DNA of 64,000 bases, taken from positions 20,575-84,574 of the forward strand of contig CAZBCG010000012.1 in NCBI GenBank assembly GCA_964490705.1, read 5' to 3'. Below the pieces are notes generated by a model. That model was not told where the DNA came from and made no database searches. It saw nothing but the letters and a program-made list of their open reading frames with translations. Position numbers and translations under genes: made by a program. Below are positions 1-9,360 of the stretch, piece by piece. Numbering within the stretch: the stretch's first letter is position 1; every line of letters begins with the position of its first letter. The stretch is from Fodinibius sp964490705. GTDB lineage: Bacteria > Bacteroidota > Rhodothermia > Balneolales > Balneolaceae.

Positions 1-1396
1 TGATCAAGTAGAGCGACAAATTCGTCAGCTCGAAATTGAACGCGAGGGACTCAAGCGCGATCAGAATGAAGAAAAAATTGAAAATATAGAAAAGGAGCTC
101 GCTGATCTTGAGGAAAAGCGCAGCACTATGCGTAACCAGTGGGATACCGAACGGGATCTCATCAAAAAAACGCGCGACCTGAAGCAAGCCATTGAAACAG
201 CTCGCAATGAAGCTGAAAAAGCCGAACGCGAAGGCAAATATGAAAAGGTGGCAGAGCTGCGCTATGGCACCATCAATCAGCTGGAAAAAGACCTGGAAGA
301 AACCCAGGAAAAGCTCGAAGAAGTGCAAGAAGGCCGCGCCATGCTGAAAGAGGAAGTCGAATACGAAGATATTGCCGATATCGTCTCACGTTGGACCGGT
401 ATCCCGGTGCGCAAGATGCTGCAAAGTGAACGTGAAAAATTAGTTCATCTCGAAGAAGAGCTACACAAGCGTGTCGTCGGACAAGATCCCGCCGTGGAAA
501 CAGTATCGAATGCGGTACGACGTTCCCGGGCCGGACTGCAGGATGCCCAGCGTCCCATTGGCTCGTTCTTCTTCCTCGGATCAACCGGTGTCGGTAAAAC
601 TGAGCTTGCCCGATCACTGGCCGACTTCCTCTTTAACGACGAAGATGCCATGGTTCGCATAGACATGAGCGAGTACATGGAGCGTCACAGCGTAAGTCGA
701 CTGGTCGGTGCTCCTCCCGGCTATGTAGGATACGACGAGGGCGGTCAGCTTACCGAAGCAGTACGACGAAAACCGTACTCGGTCATACTTTTAGATGAAA
801 TCGAAAAAGCACATGCTGATGTGTTTAATATGTTGCTACAAGTACTCGATGAAGGCCGATTAACCGACAACAAAGGCGTTACGGTCGATTTTACGAATAC
901 TATTATCATCATGACCAGCAACATCGGCTCGCACCTGATTTCGGATAAAATTGAAGAAACGGGCGGCGAATTTACGGATGAAGTGTACAGCAAGTTGCAA
1001 GACAAGCTGATGGATCAGTTGAAGAAGCAAATTCGTCCGGAATTCTTAAACCGTGTGGATGATATCATCGTCTTCCATCCGCTGGAGAAAGAGCACATCC
1101 GCGAAATTGTGGATATCCAGCTGCAGCGTGTGCACAAGATGCTCGACAAGAAAGACATCACCCTGTCGGTTTCTGATAACGTCAAAGACTGGCTGGCCGA
1201 ACGGGGATACGATCCCGTCTACGGAGCACGTCCGCTCAAGCGGCTTATCCAGACGAAAATTATTGATAAGCTGGCTACTGAGCTGATTAAGCGCGAAGAA
1301 GAAACCGAAACGCATTTTGAAGCGACTATCAGCAAAGACGGTGAAAGCATCGAATTTGCGGAAGTCTATGATGATGCTGAAGCTTGGGCGGGATAG
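1..1396 (+). CDS. clpB: ATP-dependent disaggregase ClpB, C-terminal part (5' end outside window)
   Basis: The reading frame is open from base 2, so this is the last 464 residues of a longer protein (ClpB is usually about 860 residues). What is visible starts inside the coiled-coil middle domain, rich in Glu, Lys and Arg, and continues into the second AAA+ domain. Walker A is GSTGVGKTE, Walker B is ILLDEIEKAH, the arginine-finger region is RPEFLNRVDD, and the sensor-2 motif is GARPLKRLIQ. ClpB works with DnaK to pull apart protein aggregates in the cytoplasm. The first ATG in the window (base 128) is internal, not a start. No frameshift is seen. The assignment over ClpA or ClpC rests on the long middle domain. 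Confidence 0.97.
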   Translation, partial: DQVERQIRQLEIEREGLKRDQNEEKIENIEKELADLEEKRSTMRNQWDTERDLIKKTRDLKQAIETARNEAEKAEREGKYEKVAELRYGTINQLEKDLEETQEKLEEVQEGRAMLKEEVEYEDIADIVSRWTGIPVRKMLQSEREKLVHLEEELHKRVVGQDPAVETVSNAVRRSRAGLQDAQRPIGSFFFLGSTGVGKTELARSLADFLFNDEDAMVRIDMSEYMERHSVSRLVGAPPGYVGYDEGGQLTEAVRRKPYSVILLDEIEKAHADVFNMLLQVLDEGRLTDNKGVTVDFTNTIIIMTSNIGSHLISDKIEETGGEFTDEVYSKLQDKLMDQLKKQIRPEFLNRVDDIIVFHPLEKEHIREIVDIQLQRVHKMLDKKDITLSVSDNVKDWLAERGYDPVYGARPLKRLIQTKIIDKLATELIKREEETETHFEATISKDGESIEFAEVYDDAEAWAG

Positions 1397-1397
1397 G

Positions 1398-1461
1398 ACA
1401 GTTGACAGTTAGCAGTAGGCAGTGATCAAAAATTCACTGCCTTCCGCCAACTGCTTACTGT
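1398..1461. repeat. 7-bp-phased inverted repeat, probable bidirectional terminator
   Basis: The left half runs as heptamers ACAGTTG, ACAGTTA, GCAGTAG, GCAGTGA. The right half is the inverse set TCACTGC, CTTCCGC, CAACTGC, TTACTGT. The core AGGCAGTGA (1417-1425) pairs perfectly with TCACTGCCT (1434-1442) across an 8-nt loop. It lies between the convergent clpB and M29 genes. The right arm supplies the last codons and TAA stop of the M29 gene. A terminator role is inferred from position and hairpin. Confidence 0.6.
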
Positions 1462-2558
1462 AAAAGATTCTCGGGATTTAGCCCCTTCAAATCATCGGTA
1501 ACAAATTTGCGCCCCTCGCGGATTTTTTCGCCATCGAGATACACATCTGCTCCGATGCACACGAGGTCCCAGTGGATGTTACTTTCGTTGCCGTTAGGAG
1601 CAATTTCGTAATCATTGCCAAGCGTCAGATGATTGGAACCGTATATTTTTTCATCAAAAAGAATATCATACATCGGTTCGTCGATAATGGGATTCAATCC
1701 AAAGCTGAATTCCCCGAACTGACGTGCCCCGGCATCGGTATCCAGAATTTCTTCGAGCGCTTCGTTGTTGGAGGCATCCGAATCGACCACCACGCCATCG
1801 CGGACTTCCAGCTTCACATATTCAAACGGCTTGCCCTGATATACCGACGGCGAATACGTAATATGTCCATTTACCGATGACAGAATAGGCGACGAAAAAA
1901 GCTCTCCATCCGGAATATTGCGCTTGCCAAAACATGGAATCCACGTCTGTCCTTTGACCGAAAACTCAATATCCGTACCCTCTCCCTCAAGGCGAATCAT
2001 ATCGGTTTCTTCGAGTCGATCCTGAAGCGGCTTCATCGCTTCAGCCAGCTCGGTGTAATCCAGCAGGCAAGCCTTGTAATAAAATTCCCGGAATCGCTGC
2101 GTCGGCATTTTGGCATTCATCGCAAACGCCTCCGACGGATAGCGCAGCACCACCCAGTTGGTATTGTTGACGCGCTCTTTGTAGTGCACCGGATCCACAA
2201 AATGATCGGCATAGGCTTTGTTGGCTTCCTTGCTGACATCCGCCTGTTCGTAAATATTCAACGCTGCTCGAATCCCCACAAAAGCATCCATCTTTTTCAT
2301 CAGCGGCAACTGATCATTTTCGGCCTGATTTTTCCAGAATTCTTTGTCGCCGGTTTCCACAAGCAGGCGCCGAATTTCAGTATCTTCAATCTGTACAAAA
2401 GGATTGGTATCCATTTCCCGGGCATGCTCTACCAGCGCTCTAAGCAGTCCAATGCCGTTTAACCCCACCAGCTGGAGCATCACATTTTGCCCTTTTTCCA
2501 GCTCACAGCTGAACTCTAAAATTTTCTTGGCTAATTTGCGGTCTTCGTTTGAATACAT
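1455..2558 (-). CDS. M29-family metalloaminopeptidase
   Basis: 367 residues, slightly shorter than typical AmpS/AmpT (about 370-410). The M29 metal-binding layout is readable in order: a Glu in NIPDGELFSSP (near residue 218), a Glu in FGEFSFGLNP, a Glu in LFDEKIYG, a His in SNHLTLG, and a His and Asp in SNIHWDLV. These are the expected ligands of the two-metal centre. No signal peptide is present, so it is a cytoplasmic exopeptidase that trims N-terminal residues from peptides. It is convergent with clpB. Its terminal Leu-Leu-Gln-stop is encoded by the neighbouring repeat, so the C-terminus may have been reset by repeat insertion. The 240 bases upstream hold two short-unit repeats and no gene. 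Confidence 0.9.
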   Translation of the reverse strand: MYSNEDRKLAKKILEFSCELEKGQNVMLQLVGLNGIGLLRALVEHAREMDTNPFVQIEDTEIRRLLVETGDKEFWKNQAENDQLPLMKKMDAFVGIRAALNIYEQADVSKEANKAYADHFVDPVHYKERVNNTNWVVLRYPSEAFAMNAKMPTQRFREFYYKACLLDYTELAEAMKPLQDRLEETDMIRLEGEGTDIEFSVKGQTWIPCFGKRNIPDGELFSSPILSSVNGHITYSPSVYQGKPFEYVKLEVRDGVVVDSDASNNEALEEILDTDAGARQFGEFSFGLNPIIDEPMYDILFDEKIYGSNHLTLGNDYEIAPNGNESNIHWDLVCIGADVYLDGEKIREGRKFVTDDLKGLNPENLLQ

Positions 2559-2656
2559 GGTTTTATCTTTTGAGATATTCTGAAATTAATTGCTCTAAAT
2601 TATTGCCTATTTCGTGATGCGCACTAATTTAATTACAGGGAGTTCAAATTCTTTAA

Positions 2657-2696
2657 CACAAAGTTACACAGAGAATCACAGAGTACCACGAAGGAA
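2657..2696. repeat. Degenerate 10-bp tandem repeat, four units
   Basis: Four consecutive decamers with invariant CAC and nearly invariant AG: CACAAAGTTA, CACAGAGAAT, CACAGAGTAC, CACGAAGGAA. It lies in the gene-free stretch between tamB and the M29 gene. Strings of this type are familiar intergenic sequences in many bacterial genomes. No function is evident. Confidence 0.6.
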
Positions 2697-2775
2697 TAAA
2701 ATTAAAGGATCGATCCTGAACGCCAAGAACCCGTACTACAAGTCCAAGACGACATACAAGATAAATTATAAAAGT

Positions 2776-2803
2776 ACTCAATACTCATAACTCACTACCA
2801 CTA
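2776..2803. repeat. 7-bp-phased repeat running into the tamB stop codon
   Basis: Heptamers ACTCAAT, ACTCATA, ACTCACT, ACCACTA run without interruption up to and across the tamB stop (CTA at 2801-2803 on this strand). The word type matches the ACTCATT/ACTCGTT words near the S23 gene at 45.4 and 47.4 kb. Confidence 0.5.
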
Positions 2804-5800
2804 ATAATCATAATTCCACTTCAAATCCACACCCTGGCGGATGCCATTGCCCTGCCGGATAATCAGCTTCAGATCTTTGCGTAACATATATTCCAGCAGA
2901 AAACTCGTATCCGGTGTTGAGCCGGTAATCACATTTTGGATCGCCAGAAACACTTTGGGATTCAGGTACCAGCCGGTCGTAATTTGGGTACCACTTTCTC
3001 CGCCGGACTGCGTGTTGTCAATTTTCACCACATCGATGCCCAGCTTCTGCGTAGCCAGCGCTTCCACCCGATCCAGCAGTACATCCAAGGCCACATTTGC
3101 CGCCGAAGTATTTCCTGATCCGGCTACCACCTGCTTCCAGGAATCGAGTGCGTAGTAGGGCTGACCGAAGATCGTATAACTGACTATATTTTCAAGCTCC
3201 ATCGTGGGCTGGCTTTCATACTTAAACTGCGGATTCTCTACCGTGCCCTCGATGATATACCAGATCACAATATCCTCTTGCGTCTGCGGAGGTTCATACC
3301 GCGTGCGAATCATCAGCTGAGGATTCGTCGGATCTCCCGAAAACGTAACGTTCCCTTCCTGCAGATCAAACTCTTTGCCAAAGGGACGAGCATATCCGCC
3401 GGGCGCGCTCATAGTTCCAAAAAGTTGCAGCTCTTTCCCCTTATCCTTAACCAGATCCAGAGTGCCGTCGAGCTCAATCTCCATCTCGAGGTAACGTTGA
3501 TTTCGAATATAAAATCGACGATTGAAGCTAACATCCATATCCAGTGCCAGCGAATCATAGACACTGATATCGGGTGCCTGCGTTTGGACCGAATCCAGCT
3601 GAATGGTCTCGACCGATTTTTCTCCAAAATTCTGAAGCTGCAAAAATCCGCTCACAAAACTAAGACTACCCGTAATTCTGGGCTGCGTCACACTCCCCCC
3701 AGCATGCGTATCCATATTGATAACAGCGTTATAATTTGTCGTATTGGCAATGCGAAAATTCTTTGCCGTTACATTGATGTCGATATTATCCGGCATCATC
3801 TCCGTAACCTCTACTATTCCACTGGCCGACATCGATCCCTTGCCACTATTGGCCGAAAACTCGGTAAGCTTTACCTGGTTAGGATCAAACGTAAATGTGG
3901 ATTTGATATCTTTCACGCGAATACCAGCAGGCATCAGCCGAAAAGCCCCATTACGAAATTTGAGCTGGCCATCCGTTTTCAGATCTCCTAGCTGACCCGA
4001 AACCTGTACACCGCCATTTACCCGTCCCGACACATTCCGCACCTGACGAGGATCCAAAAAGTCGTTCAGCGCCGCCAAATTGAAATCATTGGTGGTGACA
4101 TCTACCGAAATCGAATCCTTCTCCTCGGGCAGGTCCACACGAAACGTTTTCATATTGATAAAAAACGGCACGCGGGCCTGAATATCAGCCGCCTTTTGGC
4201 GCAGCGACATCACCGAACTATTGAGACGGAGCTCAGCATCATCATGGATATAATCGAAACCAGCCGTCACCGAATCCACCGCAACGCCCGAAAGCCGGGC
4301 TTTGCTAAGCGTCGCATCCGCAGAAAATTGGGGGTTTCCAGCTTTTCCCTCCAAGCTACCAAGAAACGAGAAAACCCCTGTCGTATTGGTAATACCCGCC
4401 TCGGCAAAGATCGATTTAAACCGATCAATCGAAATTTTGTGCACCTGCATTGTGCCGCTTACCGGCTCTTCGAAAAAGGCGGGGGGTAATGTCTGCGGAT
4501 CGCCCAGTCGAAACGGCAAACTGGCCTCTCCATCAATAAGCTGCTGTTGATCATGGCGGACTGAAAGCGTGCCCTGCAGCCGTTGATCGGCAATATTTCC
4601 CTCCACAAGCAATGTATCAAAGCTGGTTTCCTTGTATTGCACATCCGAGAGCAGCAACTGTCCGTCGGCATTGAGTACAGTATCTTTTCGTGCAAAATCC
4701 ATCCGACCGGAAAGCATGCCTTTAACATAAGTTTGCCCCAGCAGACAACTTTGGATAACCGCCGTATTCAGTGAGTTACCGTGGATAAACGCCCGCTGCT
4801 CGTATTCATTCAGCACCGGTACCGCCATCTCTAGAAACGCCCCATCGCCCGATGAAACACGCATCGTATCCATCCGCAGGGTATCCCCGTAAATGGTTAG
4901 ATCGAAAGGCGATTCGAGACTTAGGATACGATAATCACTGATAATATTGTACTCGGAGGTCCGAACCCGAATCGAATCCTCAGATGCATTGTATTCACCG
5001 GACTGCTCGATGCGTCCCTCGTTGGGACTCGAAAACCGCAGGTCGTAGCTCCCGCTCAGTCGGGGATTCCCATAGGCACCCTGTGTCTGTAGCCGAAGAT
5101 CCTGGATATTTACACCCGAAAAGGTGGGGGCACCAAAATCAATATCGACATTGTATTTCAGATCACTCTGCCGGAAACGCGTATTCAACGATCCCTCGGT
5201 GCGATCAGCGGCAAATACATTGCCATATATTACATCATCAAAATCGAAGGTACCGGTAAAGTCGAGGTTTTCATTTTCAACCGGACGTAACCGCCCCTTG
5301 ATTTGTCCCTCGGCAGCAAGCTGTTCCACATCGGCCAACGGAGCCAGCGCCTGCAAGTCTTTGAGCTGCAGATCAAGCGACAACTCATTCTGAGAATCAT
5401 AATGCCGCAGGATATTTAATCGTCCCCACAGAGAGCCTTCAGCAATAGTACTTTGTAAACGCGCACTATCGACCACGGCAACGGTATCGCGGAGCGAAAT
5501 ATCGGCCGTCAGATTGCGAATCAGCTCTCCGTTAATCATGGAAGAATCAACGGACACAGATGAGCTGAGCTGGAGATCCGCAATATTACTTCCTCGTCCA
5601 CTGCCCGATATTGTGGTGTTCAATGCCGTCTCGAAATCAGGCATCTCCATCAGTGCTGCCACATCAAAATCACGGCTTTCTAAATTGTAATCGTAACTTG
5701 GGATATCGGTTAAGTTTCGAACATTGGCCATCAGATCCAGCATACCGTCGTGAATTTTGAGTTGCCCATCCACCGAAGCATCGCTGGCACTTATCTTTCC

Positions 5801-7267
5801 ATCTATCGAAAGCTCCGAGATAGGCTGCCCCATCATTCGACCATCGTTCAGCTGCAAGCTATAGCTCCACGGTTTTGTATCGGGATACCACCCCTGCCCC
5901 GACATTGAGGATTCAAACGAAAGATTGCCGGCATAGGTGCTGTCTTGCGCCCAATAACCGGGATCGATATTACTCCCCTGCACGGTGGCCTGTACCGACG
6001 GCCAATCTGCCCACAGCTGATCAGCATTTACATTTGCTGTCACCTGCTGCTGCCCTTGTTGGATTTCGATATCAAGCATAGCAGATGATCGCTGCAGTTT
6101 TCCCGAAGTCACAAATCGATCAATTTCATAGGGATTTTTCGCAATCTTAAAAGCCGAAAACTGGAAATCACCATAGCCATTTTGATAATTAGACAACGGC
6201 ACCCTTCCGCTAAAGTTGGTCTCTAACTGCTCAACAGTTGGCAGGGTGGTATCCGCCAGAAAGATTGAGGGATTAAACTGCGTGATATCCGCCGAAAGTT
6301 GGTTTAAAGTTAACTCCTGATTCCACGCAAGCTGACTTTGCAGTTGAAACTGCTCCATTCCTTGTGCCTGCATATCAACCGTCACCTCAAACTGCTGTAG
6401 CGTACCTGCTACCCCGATATCCAGCTGCAGGTCGCTACGCAACGGCATCTCTTTCGCAACGCCTACAATATCCTGCCAGGCAAGCGGAGAAGCAGTCAAA
6501 TCAACCTGGCCGGTTGAATCACCGGGACTAAAAAATGCCGAGCTTTGAACCATCGACTGACCGGTAGCCAACACCAGTTTTTCGAGTGTCAATCGATTGT
6601 TATCAGCGGTGGCGGCTGTTTCAACACGGAGCGGTTCGCCCAGTGCAGATTGGCGCAACTCAAATGACAAGCCGCGCAGATTCAAGCGGTAAGAATTTCC
6701 CGAATACGCGAAGCTGCTGGCAATCGTCAACTTATCGACCGACAAGCTGTCATTCATCAACAGGCTGTCGGATGATACTGAAATTGCTCCATCGTGCAGC
6801 TGAAAACTCCCAATTTGAAACGGCCAAGAAGTCTCCGATGGAGTTGTATCGGATGACTCTGCCATAACCTGCTGCACGTTCCATTCTCCATTGTGCTGAT
6901 GCAGGTTCATAGTCGGTTGGTAAACGTGCACCTCTGAAATATCGATTTCACCATCCAGCAATGCCCAAATATTGTAATTAGCGCGGGCAGAATCGACGGC
7001 TGCCAACGTCTCATTTTTTTGATGCAATTGGATGCCCGAAACAAATACCTCGTTCCATAAATCCCCGGAAAGCTGATCAATAGAAAGCGTACCGTTGAGC
7101 TGTTCGTTGGCCGTGGAAACGATAGTGGCTTTTACCCAATTTTGGATATAGCCCGTCTTGAGTGACAGCCGCGCGACCAATCCCAATACAACCACACACA
7201 GCACTGCCCAAAGCAGGCGCTTGCCCCATCGTTTTAGACCGCTATGTTTGGTAGATTTTTTGCTCAT
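2801..7267 (-). CDS. tamB: Translocation/assembly module TamB-like inner-membrane-anchored protein
   Basis: 1488 residues. An N-terminal membrane anchor (about residues 13-35, LLWAVLCVVVLGLVARL) is followed by a very long beta-rich periplasmic region of AsmA/TamB style. It ends in a TamB (DUF490) domain (roughly residues 1130-1488, with GTMSAPGGYARPFGKEF and LQEGNVTFSGDPTNPQL). TamB-type proteins span the periplasm and act with an Omp85 partner in outer-membrane protein or lipid delivery. The gene overlaps its upstream partner by one base (TAATG), indicating translational coupling. Family membership is clear from the C-terminal domain. The exact cargo cannot be read from sequence. Confidence 0.92.
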   Translation of the reverse strand: MSKKSTKHSGLKRWGKRLLWAVLCVVVLGLVARLSLKTGYIQNWVKATIVSTANEQLNGTLSIDQLSGDLWNEVFVSGIQLHQKNETLAAVDSARANYNIWALLDGEIDISEVHVYQPTMNLHQHNGEWNVQQVMAESSDTTPSETSWPFQIGSFQLHDGAISVSSDSLLMNDSLSVDKLTIASSFAYSGNSYRLNLRGLSFELRQSALGEPLRVETAATADNNRLTLEKLVLATGQSMVQSSAFFSPGDSTGQVDLTASPLAWQDIVGVAKEMPLRSDLQLDIGVAGTLQQFEVTVDMQAQGMEQFQLQSQLAWNQELTLNQLSADITQFNPSIFLADTTLPTVEQLETNFSGRVPLSNYQNGYGDFQFSAFKIAKNPYEIDRFVTSGKLQRSSAMLDIEIQQGQQQVTANVNADQLWADWPSVQATVQGSNIDPGYWAQDSTYAGNLSFESSMSGQGWYPDTKPWSYSLQLNDGRMMGQPISELSIDGKISASDASVDGQLKIHDGMLDLMANVRNLTDIPSYDYNLESRDFDVAALMEMPDFETALNTTISGSGRGSNIADLQLSSSVSVDSSMINGELIRNLTADISLRDTVAVVDSARLQSTIAEGSLWGRLNILRHYDSQNELSLDLQLKDLQALAPLADVEQLAAEGQIKGRLRPVENENLDFTGTFDFDDVIYGNVFAADRTEGSLNTRFRQSDLKYNVDIDFGAPTFSGVNIQDLRLQTQGAYGNPRLSGSYDLRFSSPNEGRIEQSGEYNASEDSIRVRTSEYNIISDYRILSLESPFDLTIYGDTLRMDTMRVSSGDGAFLEMAVPVLNEYEQRAFIHGNSLNTAVIQSCLLGQTYVKGMLSGRMDFARKDTVLNADGQLLLSDVQYKETSFDTLLVEGNIADQRLQGTLSVRHDQQQLIDGEASLPFRLGDPQTLPPAFFEEPVSGTMQVHKISIDRFKSIFAEAGITNTTGVFSFLGSLEGKAGNPQFSADATLSKARLSGVAVDSVTAGFDYIHDDAELRLNSSVMSLRQKAADIQARVPFFINMKTFRVDLPEEKDSISVDVTTNDFNLAALNDFLDPRQVRNVSGRVNGGVQVSGQLGDLKTDGQLKFRNGAFRLMPAGIRVKDIKSTFTFDPNQVKLTEFSANSGKGSMSASGIVEVTEMMPDNIDINVTAKNFRIANTTNYNAVINMDTHAGGSVTQPRITGSLSFVSGFLQLQNFGEKSVETIQLDSVQTQAPDISVYDSLALDMDVSFNRRFYIRNQRYLEMEIELDGTLDLVKDKGKELQLFGTMSAPGGYARPFGKEFDLQEGNVTFSGDPTNPQLMIRTRYEPPQTQEDIVIWYIIEGTVENPQFKYESQPTMELENIVSYTIFGQPYYALDSWKQVVAGSGNTSAANVALDVLLDRVEALATQKLGIDVVKIDNTQSGGESGTQITTGWYLNPKVFLAIQNVITGSTPDTSFLLEYMLRKDLKLIIRQGNGIRQGVDLKWNYDY

Positions 7268-9180
7268 TAAAACGCTTGCCCGATACTTAAGTGAATTCCA
7301 ATGCGATCCCAGGCACTGCCGTAGCTCTGGCCGTTATACCTGTTTAAATCTTGATCTGTGGGATTGAGTTTATAGCCAACATCCACCCTTATGGGTCCCA
7401 CCGGCGATTGGTAGCGGAGACCACCGCCGGCGCCAAATTGCAGCGGACGCGTATTGGTCCGGCGAAAAGTCTTCCAAATTTGTCCGCCATCCAAAAATAC
7501 CGCCAAGCCCAATCCCTCAATAAAAAAATTCAGCTCCTGGCGAATCTCAATATTAAAACCGACCATGGCACGACCGCCCAGCGGCACATATTCCTGAAAT
7601 CCGCTACTGTCGGTACGTGCTCGTTTGGGCCCCAGCTGCTGGCGATACCAACCACGCACTGAGTTGGTGCCCCCGAGATAAAATCGGATGTTATTGGGCA
7701 GCGAATCGGCAGGCACATTGTACAACGCCCCGGCCTGCGCACGCGTGGCTAACATGGTGGAATTGGTCAATCTCGTAAAGCGTCTTATATCCGCCGAAAT
7801 TTTCTGAAACTGAAAGGTCGCCAGTCCGAATAATCCCGAAAATTCGAGATAGGGCTGAATGACCCAACCCTCCTGCTGGCGTCCCAAGGTCTGATTATAA
7901 TATCCACTAAACTGAAAGGAAGACAAATCATATTCCAGGGTGGTATCGGGTAAACTGCCGCTGAATCGCTGGGAGAGCTCTTGGTTTTTAGTAAATTCGT
8001 ATGACGCTGAAGAAGTCAACTGTTTACTGTATTGGTAAATAAAACTGTTGGTTACCCCGGCCCGGAGTAACTCGTAATTGTTCTGCAGAAGGTGCTGCCC
8101 AAAGGGCGAAATAACGATACTGCTTTTGGTATTATAGATATACGGGAAAACGTAATCTGCACGCAACGACTGCTCGATAAACGATCCGTGCGCTGTTGCC
8201 GAAAATTGATGTCCGCTGTGGGCAACATTACGATGCGTCCAGCCGGCCTGTCCCCGCAGATATTCTTCAGTTCCAAACCCCACCTGTAGTTCGATTGACC
8301 GCGCTTTGCGCTCACGGACCCGCAAATTTAACTGCAAGGTCGAATCTTCGGGCTGGTCAGGAATACTGATGGTGGCAAAACGAAACAAATGGTGATTGAA
8401 AAGTTCTTGCTGGGCTTCCCGCAACTTTCGCAGGCTGTACTGCTCTCCTTTGCGAAGCGACGCCTCCCGTAATACATAACCCCTTGAGATGCTTTCGGCT
8501 CCCTCAACGGCGATGCTGTCGATGTAGGTACGCGGACCAAGGTCACCCACAATCGTTATGTCAGCCGCCAGTTTTGAGGTATCTACATCCGCCTTCACAG
8601 AAACACTGGCATAGGCAAAGCCGAGATTTTTGAACACATCCGCAAACCGGCCTATCACCTCCGGCTCCCGAATAGTTTCGTAGCGCTTGCCCTTGCGATA
8701 AGCCTGATTCCGCTGTGCTCTTTGAAACGAGTAATGATCAAGGATTTGAGTAACATCTATCCCATTGGTATTCAGCATGTAATCAGCCGATTCTATGCGA
8801 ATCGGGAGCTGCTCTTTGATATCAAAAATGACTTCTTTTTTCCAGGATTTATTGCCCTCATAAATATCATAATCGACCTTAACATTCACATACCCCCTCC
8901 GTTGATAAAAGTTACGCAACCGAATAACATCTTTCTTGATTTCCACCTCATCGAGTTCGTGGCCGGTTTGATCCCAAAATGTAAGTTTTTCCCAGAAGGT
9001 TGGTTGTACGGTCGCAATTTGATTATTGAGTACTACGGCCGGAAATTGCTCGTTACCCTCAAATCCTACCTTCCAGACCTGATCGGGAATCTCGGCCTCC
9101 TGTGCAAACACATTCGCGGCCGGGACAAATATCATCCCAAGCAGCACCAATACAGATACATAAAAAATTCGTTTTGACAT
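7267..9180 (-). CDS. Omp85/BamA-family outer-membrane protein (TamA-like)
   Basis: 637 residues. A signal peptide (cleavage after about residue 26, FVPAANVFA|QEAE) is followed by about three POTRA-type modules (residues 35-300). The beta-barrel contains the conserved LGGTNSVRGW motif, equivalent to VRGF of Omp85 proteins, and ends with a terminal Phe (SIGQAF), as expected for a Bam substrate. The short POTRA region and its position directly upstream of tamB favour a TamA-like partner over the main BamA (which usually has five POTRA and is longer). The stop overlaps the tamB start by one base. A divergent M14 gene lies about 180 bases upstream. Confidence 0.9.
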   Translation of the reverse strand: MSKRIFYVSVLVLLGMIFVPAANVFAQEAEIPDQVWKVGFEGNEQFPAVVLNNQIATVQPTFWEKLTFWDQTGHELDEVEIKKDVIRLRNFYQRRGYVNVKVDYDIYEGNKSWKKEVIFDIKEQLPIRIESADYMLNTNGIDVTQILDHYSFQRAQRNQAYRKGKRYETIREPEVIGRFADVFKNLGFAYASVSVKADVDTSKLAADITIVGDLGPRTYIDSIAVEGAESISRGYVLREASLRKGEQYSLRKLREAQQELFNHHLFRFATISIPDQPEDSTLQLNLRVRERKARSIELQVGFGTEEYLRGQAGWTHRNVAHSGHQFSATAHGSFIEQSLRADYVFPYIYNTKSSIVISPFGQHLLQNNYELLRAGVTNSFIYQYSKQLTSSASYEFTKNQELSQRFSGSLPDTTLEYDLSSFQFSGYYNQTLGRQQEGWVIQPYLEFSGLFGLATFQFQKISADIRRFTRLTNSTMLATRAQAGALYNVPADSLPNNIRFYLGGTNSVRGWYRQQLGPKRARTDSSGFQEYVPLGGRAMVGFNIEIRQELNFFIEGLGLAVFLDGGQIWKTFRRTNTRPLQFGAGGGLRYQSPVGPIRVDVGYKLNPTDQDLNRYNGQSYGSAWDRIGIHLSIGQAF

Positions 9181-9360
9181 TTAGCTGACGGGCAACGTTG
9201 ACAATCTAATTGCTATAAATGGGTATCGAATAATAAGAGATTGGGGCAATGCATCAAAAAGAGAGTCTTGCTGTATATTAAAAGACTGGAAAATGGTTTT
9301 TGGTCAATTCTATTTTCATTACCTTTTTCGATTACAATAACTCACAACATCTTTTTTTTT

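Noticed and set aside
3278..3991. 237-codon plus-strand frame inside tamB
   Set aside because: Antisense shadow of a well-supported TamB coding region, with no domain features.
9241..9360. N-terminal extension of the M14 carboxypeptidase from a TTG
   Set aside because: It would bury the lipoprotein signal inside the protein; the ATG at 9361 starts exactly at the signal peptide.
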